A DNA stretch of 64,000 nucleotides from Muricea muricata (Eukaryota; Cnidaria; Anthozoa; Malacalcyonacea; Plexauridae): assembly GCA_963855995.1 (NCBI GenBank), contig OY979728.1, forward strand, positions 6,745,330-6,809,329, in the 5' to 3' direction. Below are positions 37,201 to 49,607 of the stretch, in pieces. Each line of letters begins with the position of its first letter. The stretch's first letter is position 1. The translations under genes were made by a program, and so were the position numbers. A model generated the notes under the pieces. The model saw only the letters and a program-made list of their open reading frames with translations, was not told where the DNA came from and searched no databases.

Positions 37201-40200
37201 ATCATGTTTTCGGCGCTAAAACCATCGAGATGAGCGAAATAACATGTTGAAATGAGAAACCTATAACTTGCTTGAAAACTGAAAAGAAACGATCTTAGAA
37301 CAATGAAAATCCCCTTTTAAGCGTTCTAGAAGCGATTTGAGCGTAAAAACATGCTCAAATCACAAACTAAAAATTGCCGTCTTAAATCGATAAGGACGAC
37401 GTTTTAGAGCTTAAAATGGTGTTTTCAGTGTTAAAGTGAACGAGTTGAGCGCAATGACATACTGCAATCGCGGACCTAAAAGAGACCTTCTAAATGGAAA
37501 TTGCACAACTTAGAAATTCGGGAATCATGTTTTCGGCGCTAAAACCATCGAAATGAGCGAAATAACATGTTGAAATGAGAAACCTATAACTTGCTTGTAA
37601 ACTGAAAAGAAACGATCTTAGAACCATTCAAAATCGCGTTTTAAGCGTTCTAGAAGCGATTTGAGCGTAAAAAAATGCTCTAATTACAAACTAAAAACTG
37701 CCGTCTTAGATCGACCACGACGACATTTTAGAGCTTAAAATGATGTTTTCAGTGCTAAAGTGAACGAGTTAAGCGCAATGATATACTGCAATCACGGATT
37801 TAAAAGAGACATTCTAAATGGAAATTGAAAACTTGGCAAGTCGGGAATCATGTTTTCGGCGCTCAAACCATCGTGATGAGCGAAATAACATGTTGAAATG
37901 AGAAACCTATAACTTGCTTGTAAACTGAAAAGAAACGATCTTAGAACCATTCAAAATCGCGTTTTAAGCGTTCTAGAAGCGATTTGAGCGTAAAAACATG
38001 CTCAAATCACAAACTAAAAATTGCCGTCTTAAATCGATAAGGACGACGTTTTAGAGCTTAAAATGGTGTTTTCAGTGCTAAAGTGAACGAGTTAAGCGCA
38101 ATGATGTACTGCAATCACGGACCGAAAAGAGACCTTCTAAATGGAAATTGACAACTTAGCAAGTCGGGAATCATGTTTTCGGCTCTCAAACCATCGAGAT
38201 GAGCGAAATAACATGTTGAAATGAGAAACCTATAACTTGCTTGTAAACTGAAAAGAAACGATCTTAGAACCATCAAAATCCCGTTTTAAGCGTTCTAGAA
38301 GCGATTTGAGCCTAAAAACATGCTCTAATTACAAACTAAAAACTTCCGTCTTAGATCGATCACGGCCACGTTTTAGAGCTTAAAATGGTGTTTTCAGTGC
38401 TAAAGTGAACGAGTTAAGCGCAATGATGTACTGCAATCACGGACCGAAAAGAGACTTTCTAAATAGAAATTGCAGAACTTAGCAAGTCGGGAATCATGTT
38501 TTCGGCGCTCAAACCATCGACATGAGCGAAATAACATGTTGAAATGAGAAACCTATAACTTGATTGTAAACTGAAAAGAAACGATCTTTGAACCATCAAA
38601 ATCGCGTTTTAAGCGTTCTAGAAGCGATTTGAGTGTAAAAACATGCGCTAATCACGAACTAAAAACTGCCGTCTTAGATCGATCACGGCCACGTTTTAGA
38701 GCTTAAAATGGTGTTTGCAGTGCTGAAGTGAACGAGTTAAGCGCAATGATGTACTGCAATCACGGACCTAAAAGAGACTTTCTAAATGGAAATTGCAGAA
38801 CTTAGCAAGTCGGGAATCATGTTTTCGGCTCTCAAACCATCGAGACGAGCGAAATAACATGTTGAAATGAGAAACCTATAACTTGCTTGAACACTGAAAA
38901 GAAACGATCTTAGAACCATCAAAATCCTGTTTTAAGCGTTCTAGAAGCGATTTGAGCCTAACATGCTCTAATCACAAACTAAAAACTGCCGTCTTAGATC
39001 GATCACGGCGACGTTTTAGACCTTAAAATGGTGTTTTCAGTGCCAAAGTGAACGAGTTAAGCGCAATGATGTACTGCAATCACGGACCTAAAAGAGACCT
39101 TCTAAATGGAAATTGACAACTTAGCAAGTCGGGAATCATGTTTTCGGCTCTCAAACCATTGAAATGAGCGAAATAACATGTTGAAATGAGAAACTATAAC
39201 TTGCTTGTAAACTGAAAAGAAACGATCTTAGAACAATGAAAATCCCGTTTTAAGCGTTCTAGAAGCGATTTGAGCGTAAAAACATGCTCAAATCACCAAC
39301 TAAAAATTGCCGTCTTAAATCGATAAGGACGACGTTTTAGAGCTTAAAATGGTGTTTTCAGTGCTAAAGTGAACGAGTTGAGCGCAATGACGTACTGCAA
39401 TCGCGGACCTAAAAGAGACCTTCTAAATGGAAATTGCACAACTTAGAAAGTCGGGAATCATGTTTTCGGCGCTAAAACCATCGAGATGAGCGAAATAACA
39501 TGTTGAAATGAGAAACCTATAACTTGCTTGAAAACTGAAAAGAAACGATCTTAGAACAATGAAAATCCCCTTTTAAGCGTTCTAGAAGCGATTTGAGCGT
39601 AAAAACATGCTCAAATCACAAACTAAAAATTGCCGTCTTAAATCGATAAGGACGACGTTTTAGAGCTTAAAATGGTGTTTTCAGTGTTAAAGTGAACGAA
39701 ATGAGCGCAATGACATACTGCAATCGCGGACCTAAAAGAGACCTTCTAAATGGAAATTGCACAACTTAGAAATTCGGGAATCATGTTTTCGGCGCTAAAA
39801 CCATCGAAATGAGCGAAATAACATGTTAAAATGAGAAACCTATAACTTGCTTGTAAACTGAAAAGAAACGATGTTAGAACCATTCAAAATCGCGTTTTAA
39901 GCGTTCTAGAAGCGATTTGAGCGTAAAAAAATGCTCTAATTACAAACTAAAAACTGCCGTCTTAGATCGACCACGACGACATTTTAGAGCTTAAAATGAT
40001 GTTTTCAGTGCTAAAGTGAACGAGTTAAGCGCAATGATATAGTGCAATCACGGATTTAAAAGAGACATTCTAAATGGAAATTGAAAACTTGGCAAGTCGG
40101 GAATCATGTTTTCGGCGCTCAAACCATCGTGATGAGCGAAATAACATGTTGAAATGAGAAACCTATAACTTGCTTGTAAACTGAAAAGAAACGATCTTAG

Positions 40201-40639
40201 AACCATTCAAAATCGCGTTTTAAGCGTTCTAGAAGCGATTTGAGCGTAAAAACATGCTCAAATCACAAACTAAAAATTGCCGTCTTAAATCGATAAGGAC
40301 GACGTTTTAGAGCTTAAAATGGTGTTTTCAGTGTTAAAGTGAACGAGTTAAGCGCAATGATGTACTGCAATCACGGACCGAAAAGAGACCTTCTAAATGG
40401 AAATTGACAACTTAGCAAGTCGGGAATCATGTTTTCGGCTCTCAAACCATCGAGATGAGCGAAATAACATGTTGAAATGAGAAACCTATAACTTGCTTGT
40501 AAACTGAAAAGAAACGATCTTAGAACCATCAAAATCCCGTTTTAAGCGTTCTAGAAGCGATTTGAGCCTAAAAACATGCTCTAATTACAAACTAAAAACT
40601 TCCGTCTTAGATCGATCACGGCCACGTTTTAGAGCTTAA
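34263..40639 (+). repeat. Satellite array, block 2 (~20 monomers)
   Basis: Same 320-bp unit and orientation as block 1, resuming with GAGCTTAAAATGG after the LINE. From about 36100 a 7-monomer higher-order repeat is visible: the marker AACTTCCGTCTTAG occurs with its CTTCCGTC at 36088, 38343 and 40599, spacing 2255-2256 bp. Variants shared by successive units include TTTAGACCTTAAAATGG, CTTGATTGTAAACT and GAGTGTAAAAACATGCGC. The block ends at the TAA target duplication (40637-40639) of the CACTA-type element. Confidence 0.97.
34867..35108 (+). repeat. Shortened satellite monomer (about 242 bp)
   Basis: At 34911-34920 the sequence goes from TTTTAGAGCTT straight to CTAAATGGAAATTG, missing about 79 bp that normally lie between them. 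The donor positions share short similarity (AGAGCTT at the break, AGACCTT before the resumption), suggesting a microhomology deletion. Confidence 0.8.
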
Positions 40640-40653
40640 CACAGGATGAAATC
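40640..40653 (+). repeat. Left terminal inverted repeat of the CACTA-type element
   Basis: CACAGGATGAAATC matches the inverted right end with one difference (T/C at position 8). Preceded by the TAA duplication. Confidence 0.88.
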
Positions 40654-40699
40654 AGTATCTATCAACACCGTTAAATGTGGCGTAAAGTGATGTTATTGG

Positions 40700-41260
40700 T
40701 GGCTTTAATCACATTTAATCACTCTGATTAAATTTTGTAAATGTATCTAATGTCTCCTTTAATCATTCGAATTAAACCGTTTTCTGGAGGCTTTAAATAA
40801 ACAAATTTAAGCTTGATCATAGGCGATTAAAGACGAAGAATTAAAGGCGAAATAAAGTTTGGCTAAAAAAGCAAAGGTTTCTTAGTTAGTCTTTATATGC
40901 TACGAGAAAAGGATTCTAAATGCATCTTTACGCTCTTGACTCACATTTACAGTGACTGATTTCATTATTTATTTGTCCAATTTAATCACATTTAATGTTT
41001 TTAAAAGTATGAAAAAGGTATCTTTAATCAGGCCTTTACCTCATCTTTATGTTTGTCGTTTTCTATCTTTAATCACATTTAATGTAATAGGAAAAGAAGT
41101 GAAATATACTTTAGCGGGTGTTTAAATTACCTTGATTTTGCAAATTAGTTATCTTACTCACATGTTAATATGATCTGAAAAGGGTCAAAAAGTTGTCTTT
41201 AATCCTCTCTTTACCTCATCTTTATGATTATGCCTTTCAATCTTTAATCATATTTAATAT
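40700..41260 (+). repeat. Left subterminal TTTAATC motif cluster
   Basis: CTTTAATC or TTTAATCACATTTAATC-like motifs recur near 40703, 40713, 40755, 40981, 41013, 41067, 41198 and 41239. A similar cluster lies at the right end. Repeated subterminal motifs are where CACTA proteins bind in plants (TnpA for En/Spm); the same role here is inferred. Confidence 0.6.
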
Positions 41261-42097
41261 TAAAGAAAGAAGTGCCTTTACGTCTGTTGTAAATCCCATT
41301 GATTCTGTTAATAGTTACCAATAATGAAAGCTATATATAATCTTATCATGAATTCTATGCTCATAAAATTGCTTCAAATATTTCATCTAGAGAATCCAAT
41401 AAATTAGGTAAAGTACAATTAAAATAGCAGTACAACTCATTGCAACACACAAACCATAAAAACAAAGTTATTTCTCACGCTTCATTAATCAATATATTTT
41501 ACTATATAATTATATTGAATACACCATACATATAATTAATAACTAAATTACTCTAAATTACAAGTGCGACCATAAATTTTATAGATAATCTAGTAAAACA
41601 ACGCTTCGTATTTTGCCGGCAGAATTAAGTAAAATTCACGGGCTATAAAATTTCATGCCATGCAACACAACATAAATTCATTCCCTTTTTGCCAAATTAG
41701 TTTTTAAAACGAATTATATAGGGGCGAAACTAGACAATTGCCAAGATCCCGGCCCGCTTGTGGTATAAAATTAATAGTCTGTGACGTTGAGTGTTTATAT
41801 GATCCCGCTTCCATTCCCCTAAACAAGTACCCGTGCAGCACGAGTTTCTGACATCTCGGTTAAGAGGGATAGAAATTGACCACGTAAACACTTCATGTCG
41901 CCTGGCTGGGACTTTATCGCTATTTTACACGAAAACCATATTAAAGGGACTATAAGTGTAACAGACTCGACTCTATTGGGCCTAAATTTCTTTTGGATGT
42001 CTAAATATGTTTTAGATTGTTACGTTCACTTGCTTAATCTTTGTTCTGGCTAAAACATTTATGCCCGTGATGCGTTTATGTAAATATATATAATTAT
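41261..42097. other. AT-rich region between left subterminal repeats and accessory gene, no gene seen
   Basis: About 840 bp of AT-rich sequence downstream of the accessory gene stop codon. Probably its 3' UTR and terminal region. No open frame or repeat was recognised. Confidence 0.5.
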
Positions 42098-45000
42098 CTA
42101 AAAAGAGTCATTGAATGAAGAGTCAGCATTGTCACTGGAAGAAACTCCGGATCCGTCGACAGCTTGAACTGCATTATCTTCCTCAGGCTCAGCGACAGCT
42201 GCTGCCCAGTCAGGGCAATTTATCGGTTTTCGTCGTGTGGAAGGTTCTCCTGTCTCGCGAGGAACAACTCTTCTTTTAATTAACTCAGACAGTGAGTCAT
42301 GATGCAGCCTGTCAAGCTTCCTTTTTGCTTTTCGAAGCGATCGACTCTCCCAGGGCAGTTTTCGCACACTGTATTTAATAATTTTATGAGGTGGCTCATC
42401 GTCGGCTTCGCTTTCTTCCGAAGACATATACTCAGGTTTCAGAATCTCCAAAACCTTTGCCATTTTGCCAGCATCCCACGAGATTTTTTCCAGCTGCTTG
42501 AGCCTACGTGCCAGCTTCTATAACACAATATTTGTAAGGTTGTCGTAAGAAACGCAATAGCAATAGACATGCAAAAAATAATTATGGCACAAAGCTCGGG
42601 GTTTCAGCTTAACGGTATGCCTATACGTGTAATTTATAATATCTACAAAATGCCGGTCTGCACGTATGTTATGACATACAGTTGCCTATAAATGATATTT
42701 TTTATTGCTGAACATGCATCATGAGCTGAGAATGGAATATGAACATAAAGGCATGTCATGCGTCCTGTTATTGACCTGCATATTTCTGCAATGCTTTTGT
42801 CGCCGGGAAAAAAGCTGAAATTAATACGCCGCTAGCTATATAACGATAGCCACTCGCTAGCAGTGAAATGGTTTTTGGATTATGTACAGTATGTAAATGT
42901 ATATTTATACTTAATTCTTCCCCGGCCATACATCAGAATTAATGTTATGGAAACCCAGCGCTATGTACAGGAAGTTGAATCTGAGTGCATGCTTGATTAC
43001 AGGCAAATGCTGATATTTGTGTTGTGCATGCCTTAAAACCGAACACGATGAAAGTATTAGCAATTTAGTTGTTTTTCATTCAGTAAAAATAATGAAATAC
43101 AAACCTCGTCTTTTCTGTTCCGTCGTCTGCAGTTTTTTACATGCTCCCCTTGCGTGCCTTTCGTACTCCTGGCATGGGAAGCCCTTGAAGATCTAAAGTA
43201 CGTCTTGAACGCTTCTAAAAATTAACAAGAAAATGCTTTGTAAGTTAAGATCTACAGTATAAAGCATAAAGGCTTAGCATTGATCCTTTTAAGAACCGGA
43301 ATAGTTAAAATATTCAATTGCGGATTGGCAAAAATATTGCGGGATCAGCATTTCAAATAGCGCACACATTGGTCATTGCATTGTCCAGATCAGTTACAAT
43401 CAAACTATAACTTTTTTGTAAGAGTTTTCGTAACTGTCTTACTTGTCTATATATATATTCAATCTTATTTGATACTAAAATAACACAACCCCGACATCAT
43501 TCTGCATACATAGCATAACGACTTTTCGAAAATCAAAAGTAGTTAAAATATTACACATAAATTACCAGACGTGAATTTAAATCACAACATACACACATGC
43601 AAGTGTATAGTTTTACTTATTTTACATTCTTATATGTCATGAAATAAGCAATCTCATTGACACTCAAACACCGCCACACAATATATCTCACAAGGAAGGG
43701 AGCTACATAAATTCTACCAAGTTAAATTTAAGGATTTTTTCATGAATTGGCGTGCTCAATAACTCGATTGAGCTCGCCAACTCATGAAAAACGCTTCCGT
43801 AATATACAATTTACACAAAAAAAGTGAAAAATATTCTCCCGCTCATTGGCCGTGCTCAATCGTGTTTTTGAGCACGCGTTTCAACCAACGAAAAAGCTTG
43901 GTTTATAACATGTATATTATAATGTTATTTTAAATGAATGTTTTTTAATGTTATTTTATTTTAATAGACAAAATTTCGTTACAAAATTTTAAATTTTTAA
44001 CCATGTGCGCAGCCCACTATGGGATGTTTGCACAGTTCTTGTTCATGCCTGTCATCGCCATCGCCATGGGGTATCCGGATCCAATGTGTTGAATTTTTGG
44101 CAGTTCATTTGTGTGGGTAGCAAAAGAAAACAACTTACAGAGATTAGCTAATAAATATATGTATGCGCGCAGTTCTGTGTCTTATGTTCTTTCAGCTACA
44201 ATTATATTCATATTTGTAGAAATTATTCAACTGATGCTAAATGTTTGGCGCTATTTTCTGCATCATGCCACGAGGTTAAAAAACTCCCTTAACATCCCCG
44301 CACAATGGGGGATTTTGACATAGGCTGAAATAAATTTTAGCATCTTTCTAAAATACCTTTGATTAGAACGGACGACCATGGGCATTTCTCCGTTCCCCCA
44401 TATTCATGAGCCAGTTCTTCAGAAACTTTGCGGCACAACATGTTGTTATGCTGCGAGTCGATACTAAAACAAATAGAGCACCGATATATTAGATATATGT
44501 ACGCAAACTACAAACGTGTGCTTCTGTAGATCTATACAACACTTCAGAATTGTCTTGCTATATTTCAAATACCCTACCCTGTAAACAAAGCTTATTTTCC
44601 TTCCTGTTCAGAGAGTAGAAATATCCTTATGTATATCCTTAAATATTACCTTTCCTCAAACTTGAATGACAAATTACTATCATGTGCTTTCAACGTTTTC
44701 AATTTACGACGAACATCGTTCTGTAAAAATACCAAACATTGCAAATAGCATCTTGTGTCTATGTTATAGACCAAAGTGGGTTAAAGACTGAAATAAGTAA
44801 AATAAATAAGTATACTCTGATACACATATTTTAAAATCAGTTCCAGACTTAGCCTTAGGCTCGTTTTGGATGTCGTTCACTTCAAACAATTAACTAGGCA
44901 AGTCACCTCGTTCATATAATCAGCCTAAAATAAGAAGACACTTCTTTTTATGATAAAATAATTGATGTTAATAGCAAGATCTCGTTAACCGTTTCCTGGG

Positions 45001-45399
45001 GTAGTTTCAACTGGAATTACATCAGTCTGACTCATGATCCATGACGACATGTACCCATGTTGGTTCTGAATCATGTCTGTAGTTCCACCGCCATTCATGC
45101 GACATTTCAATATGAACACAGCTGCAGTATTGCGAAAATGTTACAGTATAAGATTTTAGAAATTAATGAAAACTTACCCTACATAACTTCGGAACACGAG
45201 TAGACCTGGCTGGTCCTGTTTGACGGACTCGGTTCCTTCCAGGAGGCAGATTCTCGATGTTGTCAACCTTCTTCTTGATTTCCTCTAAGGACGACTTTGT
45301 CTGGTCGACAGTATTTTTCATTTGTTCTCGTAAAAGTCTATTTTCGTTTACCACGTTTTGCAACAAAAGCACATATTGGTCTGACAAAGAAACGGCCAT
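42098..45399 (-). CDS. Five-exon transposon accessory protein (309 codons, coiled coil, basic and acidic segments)
   Basis: Minus-strand exons 45178-45399, 44650-44720, 44357-44463, 43105-43214 and 42098-42517 all have AG acceptors and GT donors, and every junction phase agrees. The ATG at 45399 starts a heptad-rich N-terminus (residues about 5-50, YVLLLQNVVNENRLLREQMK). Middle exons give a helical segment (NDVRRKLKTLKAHDSNLSFK), then CPWSSV and a basic patch ending in KNCRRRNRKDE (about 160-170). The last exon has YMSSEESE (about 200), KLPWES (about 223) and a basic stretch, then an acidic Ser/Asp tail. Proteins with this SSEES...LPW layout are, to my memory, common next to animal CACTA-type transposons and have no defined function. 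A DNA-binding or TnpA-like helper role is an inference. It diverges from the kinase gene. Confidence 0.75.
43741..43786. repeat. Short palindrome in accessory gene intron 3
   Basis: CATGAATTGGCGTGCTCAAT and its inverse copy ATTGAGCTCGCCAACTCATG (18 of 20 pairs) flank a 6-base loop. A second smaller inverted pair (CGTGCTCAA and TTGAGCACG) lies near 43850-43880. Possibly a degenerate foldback insertion. Confidence 0.55.
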
Positions 45400-45982
45400 G
45401 ACGATCTGATTTTACTGTGTCTTTTGAAACTAAACTAACTCAAACGTGAACCTTGAACGAATTGGACGGTTGAGCTGTCATGCAGATATACAAAATTAGG
45501 CGGGAATGAGCAAAATGCCTCTCATTGGACGCGAACAAGACAGCACCACAGGGATGCTGATTCACATGCTAAAAGCAAGAAACAGTCCAACACATATGGC
45601 CATAACAATTTCTCGGTGAAGCAACAATCTACGTTATCATTGACCAAACTAAAATTTCTTGTGAAGTTATTCATAACAAAATACACCATATTCGCGTCAA
45701 ATGTTACATTCAATTACCATGTATCAAGATCAATGAAACAGACGATTGTTTGCACATTATTAATAATTATTGAATAATTATTTGGTGATTGGAGGGGGGT
45801 TGATAATATAGCAATCAGTGAAGCAATATCCGGAAAAGCGCGGGCGCGCGAATTTTGGTTCAACTTATTGTTTACACTCTGACAATCGACATCATTCTGG
45901 TTCAGCGAGGGACGGAGCGAGCACGATTTAAAGCATCTTTTCTGACTATCTGGTGGTATGAGCTTACGTACAGTCGGTTGAA
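45400..45982. promoter_or_regulatory. Divergent intergenic region between accessory and kinase genes
   Basis: 583 bp separate the two start codons (45399 on minus, 45983 on plus). No other supported coding frame lies here. A two-way promoter is implied by the layout. A GC-rich patch (GCGCGGGCGCGCG near 45840) precedes the kinase gene in otherwise AT-rich DNA and may be part of it. Confidence 0.45.
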
Positions 45983-48900
45983 ATGGCGCATTTTAACTCG
46001 ACATTCCACACAGCGAGTGGCGCACTTGCTACAGTTGGGATACGTCACGATCTGGGAGAAATCTCAGTACCACCAGTGACTCAGAAAGAGCAGACATCTG
46101 CGAAGCAACGTCGCTTTTCTCGGCCCAACACAATCGAGGAAATTCGACGCAAAAGACGCAAAAGGAATATGAAGGAACGGGAGAAATACAAAACAATGTC
46201 AAGAAAAGAAAAAAAATGTAAACAAGAACGAAAAATACATGAAGCATTTACCCAACAAGAAGATAAGATAAAAAAGCTTGTCGTACGAGTACACAAAGAA
46301 AGAAAACGTGCTGTTGATTTTTGGCGTCTGTGGGACAAGGAAAAGATGCTGCGTAGTGCAAGTACCATGTGAGTAATGTTACAAATACGTTAAAATGTCT
46401 AACTGAAAATTATTATACCATTTACTTCACAATTATATGCAATGACCTATTGCAGTTTAAATCTGCCTCTCACCCAGAAAACTTCAGTTGACATTCTAGG
46501 AAGGGTTGTTATGAAAAATGTAATTATCAGGGGAAGGGGTACAATCAAAACCCTTTGAGAGGCTGGAAAGAATAGGAACATTTCATAGGGGGTAGAAAGA
46601 ATGGGGAAATTCCTATTTGTCAACACCAATCCCTTTTTAATACCAAATAAACCCACAAATTATGTCTTCAATACATGAAATCATTTCTCATTTTGCTGGT
46701 AGCGGCTACCATTGTACCCAACCCAATTTTTTTATAAGTAACAGACAAGGAATTATTCAGAAACTGAAGCATTTGAATATTTGGTGGTTCACCAGCTTTT
46801 AAAAGTGAAAAAGGGTGCTGTTGAACAATACCAGGTCACAGTGGTGTAGCCAGCCTGACAATTTAGTCTTGCCATGCAAATTTCAAAGTATTATCATTAT
46901 TCATTTCTTTAGATATTGATTGTTTTCATAATCATTGAATATAAAAATATTTGCACAGCAGGACTAAATCGTCAGGCTGGTTACGCTACTGCCAGGTCAG
47001 TAATTGATATTGCTGCTATCACTGGTATTGATTACCAAGTATCCTGCATTGCAATTACTAAAAATTCAAAAGGGGGTGGAGATTACATCATAGAATTTTG
47101 TCCATGTACACTCATTTTTAAAAAAGCCCTGTAGGAAATTTCCTAGGGGGAGAAGATTATACTGAGGATTAGTTTATTGTGCAACTTGCCTTTGGGGGTG
47201 TACACACAAAGGATTACTCCACAAGGGAGATGGGATTAAAATTGCAATAGCCCAATGTGCATTTAGTCCTGTTTAGAGCATGAAGAAATTTGCCAAATCC
47301 CTAGAGAAATTCCTGTCGTAACATTTCTTCATGTCAGCAAAAATATGTTTCAGACCATGGCATGATTGCTTGTCCTAATGATTTATTACAAGAGATAGCT
47401 ATTCAAAGGTATCAGTGCTAACCATTGGATTAATACAAACTGGTGTCATAAAGCTCATCAGTGTCTGATTCTAGTAATCAGCTCAGCACAATTTTAAAAA
47501 CAAAAAATTGTTAATTAGTAATAATTGATAAATCTTTAGAATGTCTTATATAATTTATGTTTAGCATGTAACAAATTGTGACAAAATGTCTCATCAATAC
47601 AAACCTGTGTGCCCATGTGCTGTCAGAAGACTGCAAATCCTATTTCAGAGACCTAAATTTTAATCATTTCCTTGTGAATGCCCATATTAAAGACCTGGTC
47701 CTACTTGAGTTGTCCCTTTGGCACTTAAAAATTCAATAAAATGTATGTTCCAGCTGCTTGGTCATAAGCATGAAAAATGTCTTCAGAGATGTTGTTTAGA
47801 TCATTTTATATAGTAATAGTGTTTACATCATACCAGTCAAGTGGTTAGCTAAGTGGCCACCAGGTGAATCAGAGGTAAAAATGCTTTGTTTGAATAATTT
47901 TAGAAGCGTACATCAGATTGAAAAGGAAAATATTGAAGATATTAATGAAGACATTGATGATTTGATTGGTGAAGGTAAATTTGGAACATGTATGAAAAAA
48001 GTGTATAGAGGCCATGTTGTTGCTGTGAAGTACTATAAAGAGAATTCCTTAGCATCAGATGTGGAGAAAGAAGCAATGATGATAAATACATTTGATCATC
48101 CAGGTGAATACTTAACATTGTCTCAGTCTCAATTCCAAAAAGAAGATGTATACTATGTTCATATTAACAACCAATCATCTTTCTTTTTATACATGCTAAT
48201 GCCCTGGTGCTGCCTTGTGTAATTTGTTGCACTAGTTTCTAGCTTGTTCGTGCAAACAATAGTTCAAGGCCATCGGAAGCATATTGATATTGGGGGGCTG
48301 GCAACAGTAGAAACCAGAATTATTATAAATCTGAATTAGGTTCACACTTTTCTAGTCTGGGTGTTTTGCTCTGCCTTAGAAAGATTGAAATTATTGGGAG
48401 GGGGGCTCAAGCTCAAGCCTCCCCCCCCCCTCCCCCCAGCCCCCCACTTTTGATGGACTATTGGGACTGTTAGGCCAGGCAACTTTGCTTAGCAAGAGAA
48501 ATTAATACTTATAAACATAAGTACTGTAAAGTAAAGTTAATAACAGTACAGTGATGGATCTAGAGCGTTAATTGGGGGGGGGGGTGCATATTCATATTAT
48601 TCAGGTTCTGACCGATTAATTTCTTTTGAAATAAGGTTGATTTCAAAAGAAATTGGTCGGGCAGAACCTGAATATATGAATATGCACCCTCTCAAATAAT
48701 GCTCAAGATCCACCTCTGTAACAGTATAAGTACTGTACAGTACATTATTGAAATGCTAAATTTTAATGCTTCTTGATGGAGCCAGTGACTACACTCCATC
48801 CTATTTTTTCCTTTTGATTTGAAGCATGCTAAACAATGAACAATCAGTTAAGTACACACAGGGCCAGATATAGCATTAGGTCAAGAAATTAAACACTGAG

Positions 48901-49607
48901 AAGTAAAATCAAAATCATGTGGCATTAAGTAAAATAATCTGGTGTTTGAAAGGGTCATATAGTAAAGTTGAGTATCTCAGGGTACTGTACATTCTGTACA
49001 TGTACAGTGGGTTAAAATCTGTTTTACCAAAAGATTTTGTGTTTTAGGTTTACCATTTGTTTTTGGTATGAATGTGCAAAATAAGCCCTACATCCTTGTT
49101 ACTGAATTTTATGGAATTGATGGCCAATGTGTGACGTTAGCAAATGCTCTCAAGGGTAGGTTGACACTGAATGTATTACAATGGGCAAGCATATTGGGAA
49201 AAATATCTGAAGCTCTTTCTCATATCCACAGTAAAGGGTATATCCATGGTGATATAAAAAGTGACAATATTGTGATCAGAAGTGCATGTGGTTCATACAT
49301 GCCCATAATAATAGATTTTGGCAAAGCAAAAAAGTCTGGTGAGGCAAAAAAGTATAAACTGACTGAGAAAGAAAAAGAGAAATACAGTAGAAAATACAAA
49401 CACATTGCACCAGAAGTTGTGTGGGGAAGGCATCCCAAATCTGCAGCCAGTGATATATATTCCTTCGGCCAGGTTATTTCACTTGTATGTTTTTATCACA
49501 AATCACTTGAACTGCAGAGCATAGCGAAACAATGCATATATGGCACACCGGAAAAGCGCCCAAGTATAGTTGAAATAATTTCACAACTGCTCAAAATTAC
49601 ATCATAG
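45983..49607 (+). CDS. Coiled-coil protein kinase carried by the transposon (three exons, 381 codons)
   Basis: Exons 45983-46368, 47904-48103 and 49048-49607 have GT/AG borders and matching phases (AT|A, then G|GT). The N-terminal exon is strongly basic and helical (residues about 45-125, RRKRRKRNMKEREKYKTMSR) and could be a coiled coil with a nuclear signal. The kinase domain covers about 148-381. It has the glycine loop GEGKFG (151-156), the ATP-binding Lys in VAVK (171), a helix-C Glu (about 185), catalytic loop YIHGDIKSDN with Asp264, DFG (285-287), APE (316-318), DIYSFG (331) and KRPS (about 366). All core catalytic residues are present, but HRD is HGD. This looks most like the tyrosine-kinase-like/RLK branch, a Ser/Thr or dual-specificity guess. 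The substrate is unknown. Two hAT MITEs lie in its introns. Confidence 0.85.
46839..46991. mobile_element. hAT-type MITE (153 bp) in kinase intron 1
   Basis: The ends CAGTGGTGTAGCCAGCCTGA and, inverted, CAGTAGCGTAACCAGCCTGA fold back on each other. The flanks are the 8-bp duplication CCAGGTCA (46831-46838 and 46992-46999). CAG ends with an 8-bp duplication are typical of non-autonomous hAT elements. Confidence 0.88.
48549..48718. mobile_element. hAT-type MITE (170 bp) in kinase intron 2
   Basis: Nearly full-length foldback: CAGTGATGGATCTAGAGC at the left and, inverted, CAGAGGTGGATCTTGAGC at the right, with inner arms sharing GTGCATATTCATAT and AATTTCTTTTGAAAT. It is flanked by the 8-bp duplication TAACAGTA (48541-48548 and 48719-48726). 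Unrelated in sequence to the other hAT MITE. Confidence 0.88.

Noticed and set aside
44111-44323. Plus-strand 70-codon frame
   Set aside because: Lies in an intron of the accessory gene on the other strand, with no recognisable motif.
46029-46368. Minus-strand frames opposite kinase exon 1
   Set aside because: Shadows of the lysine-rich coding exon; no splice support.
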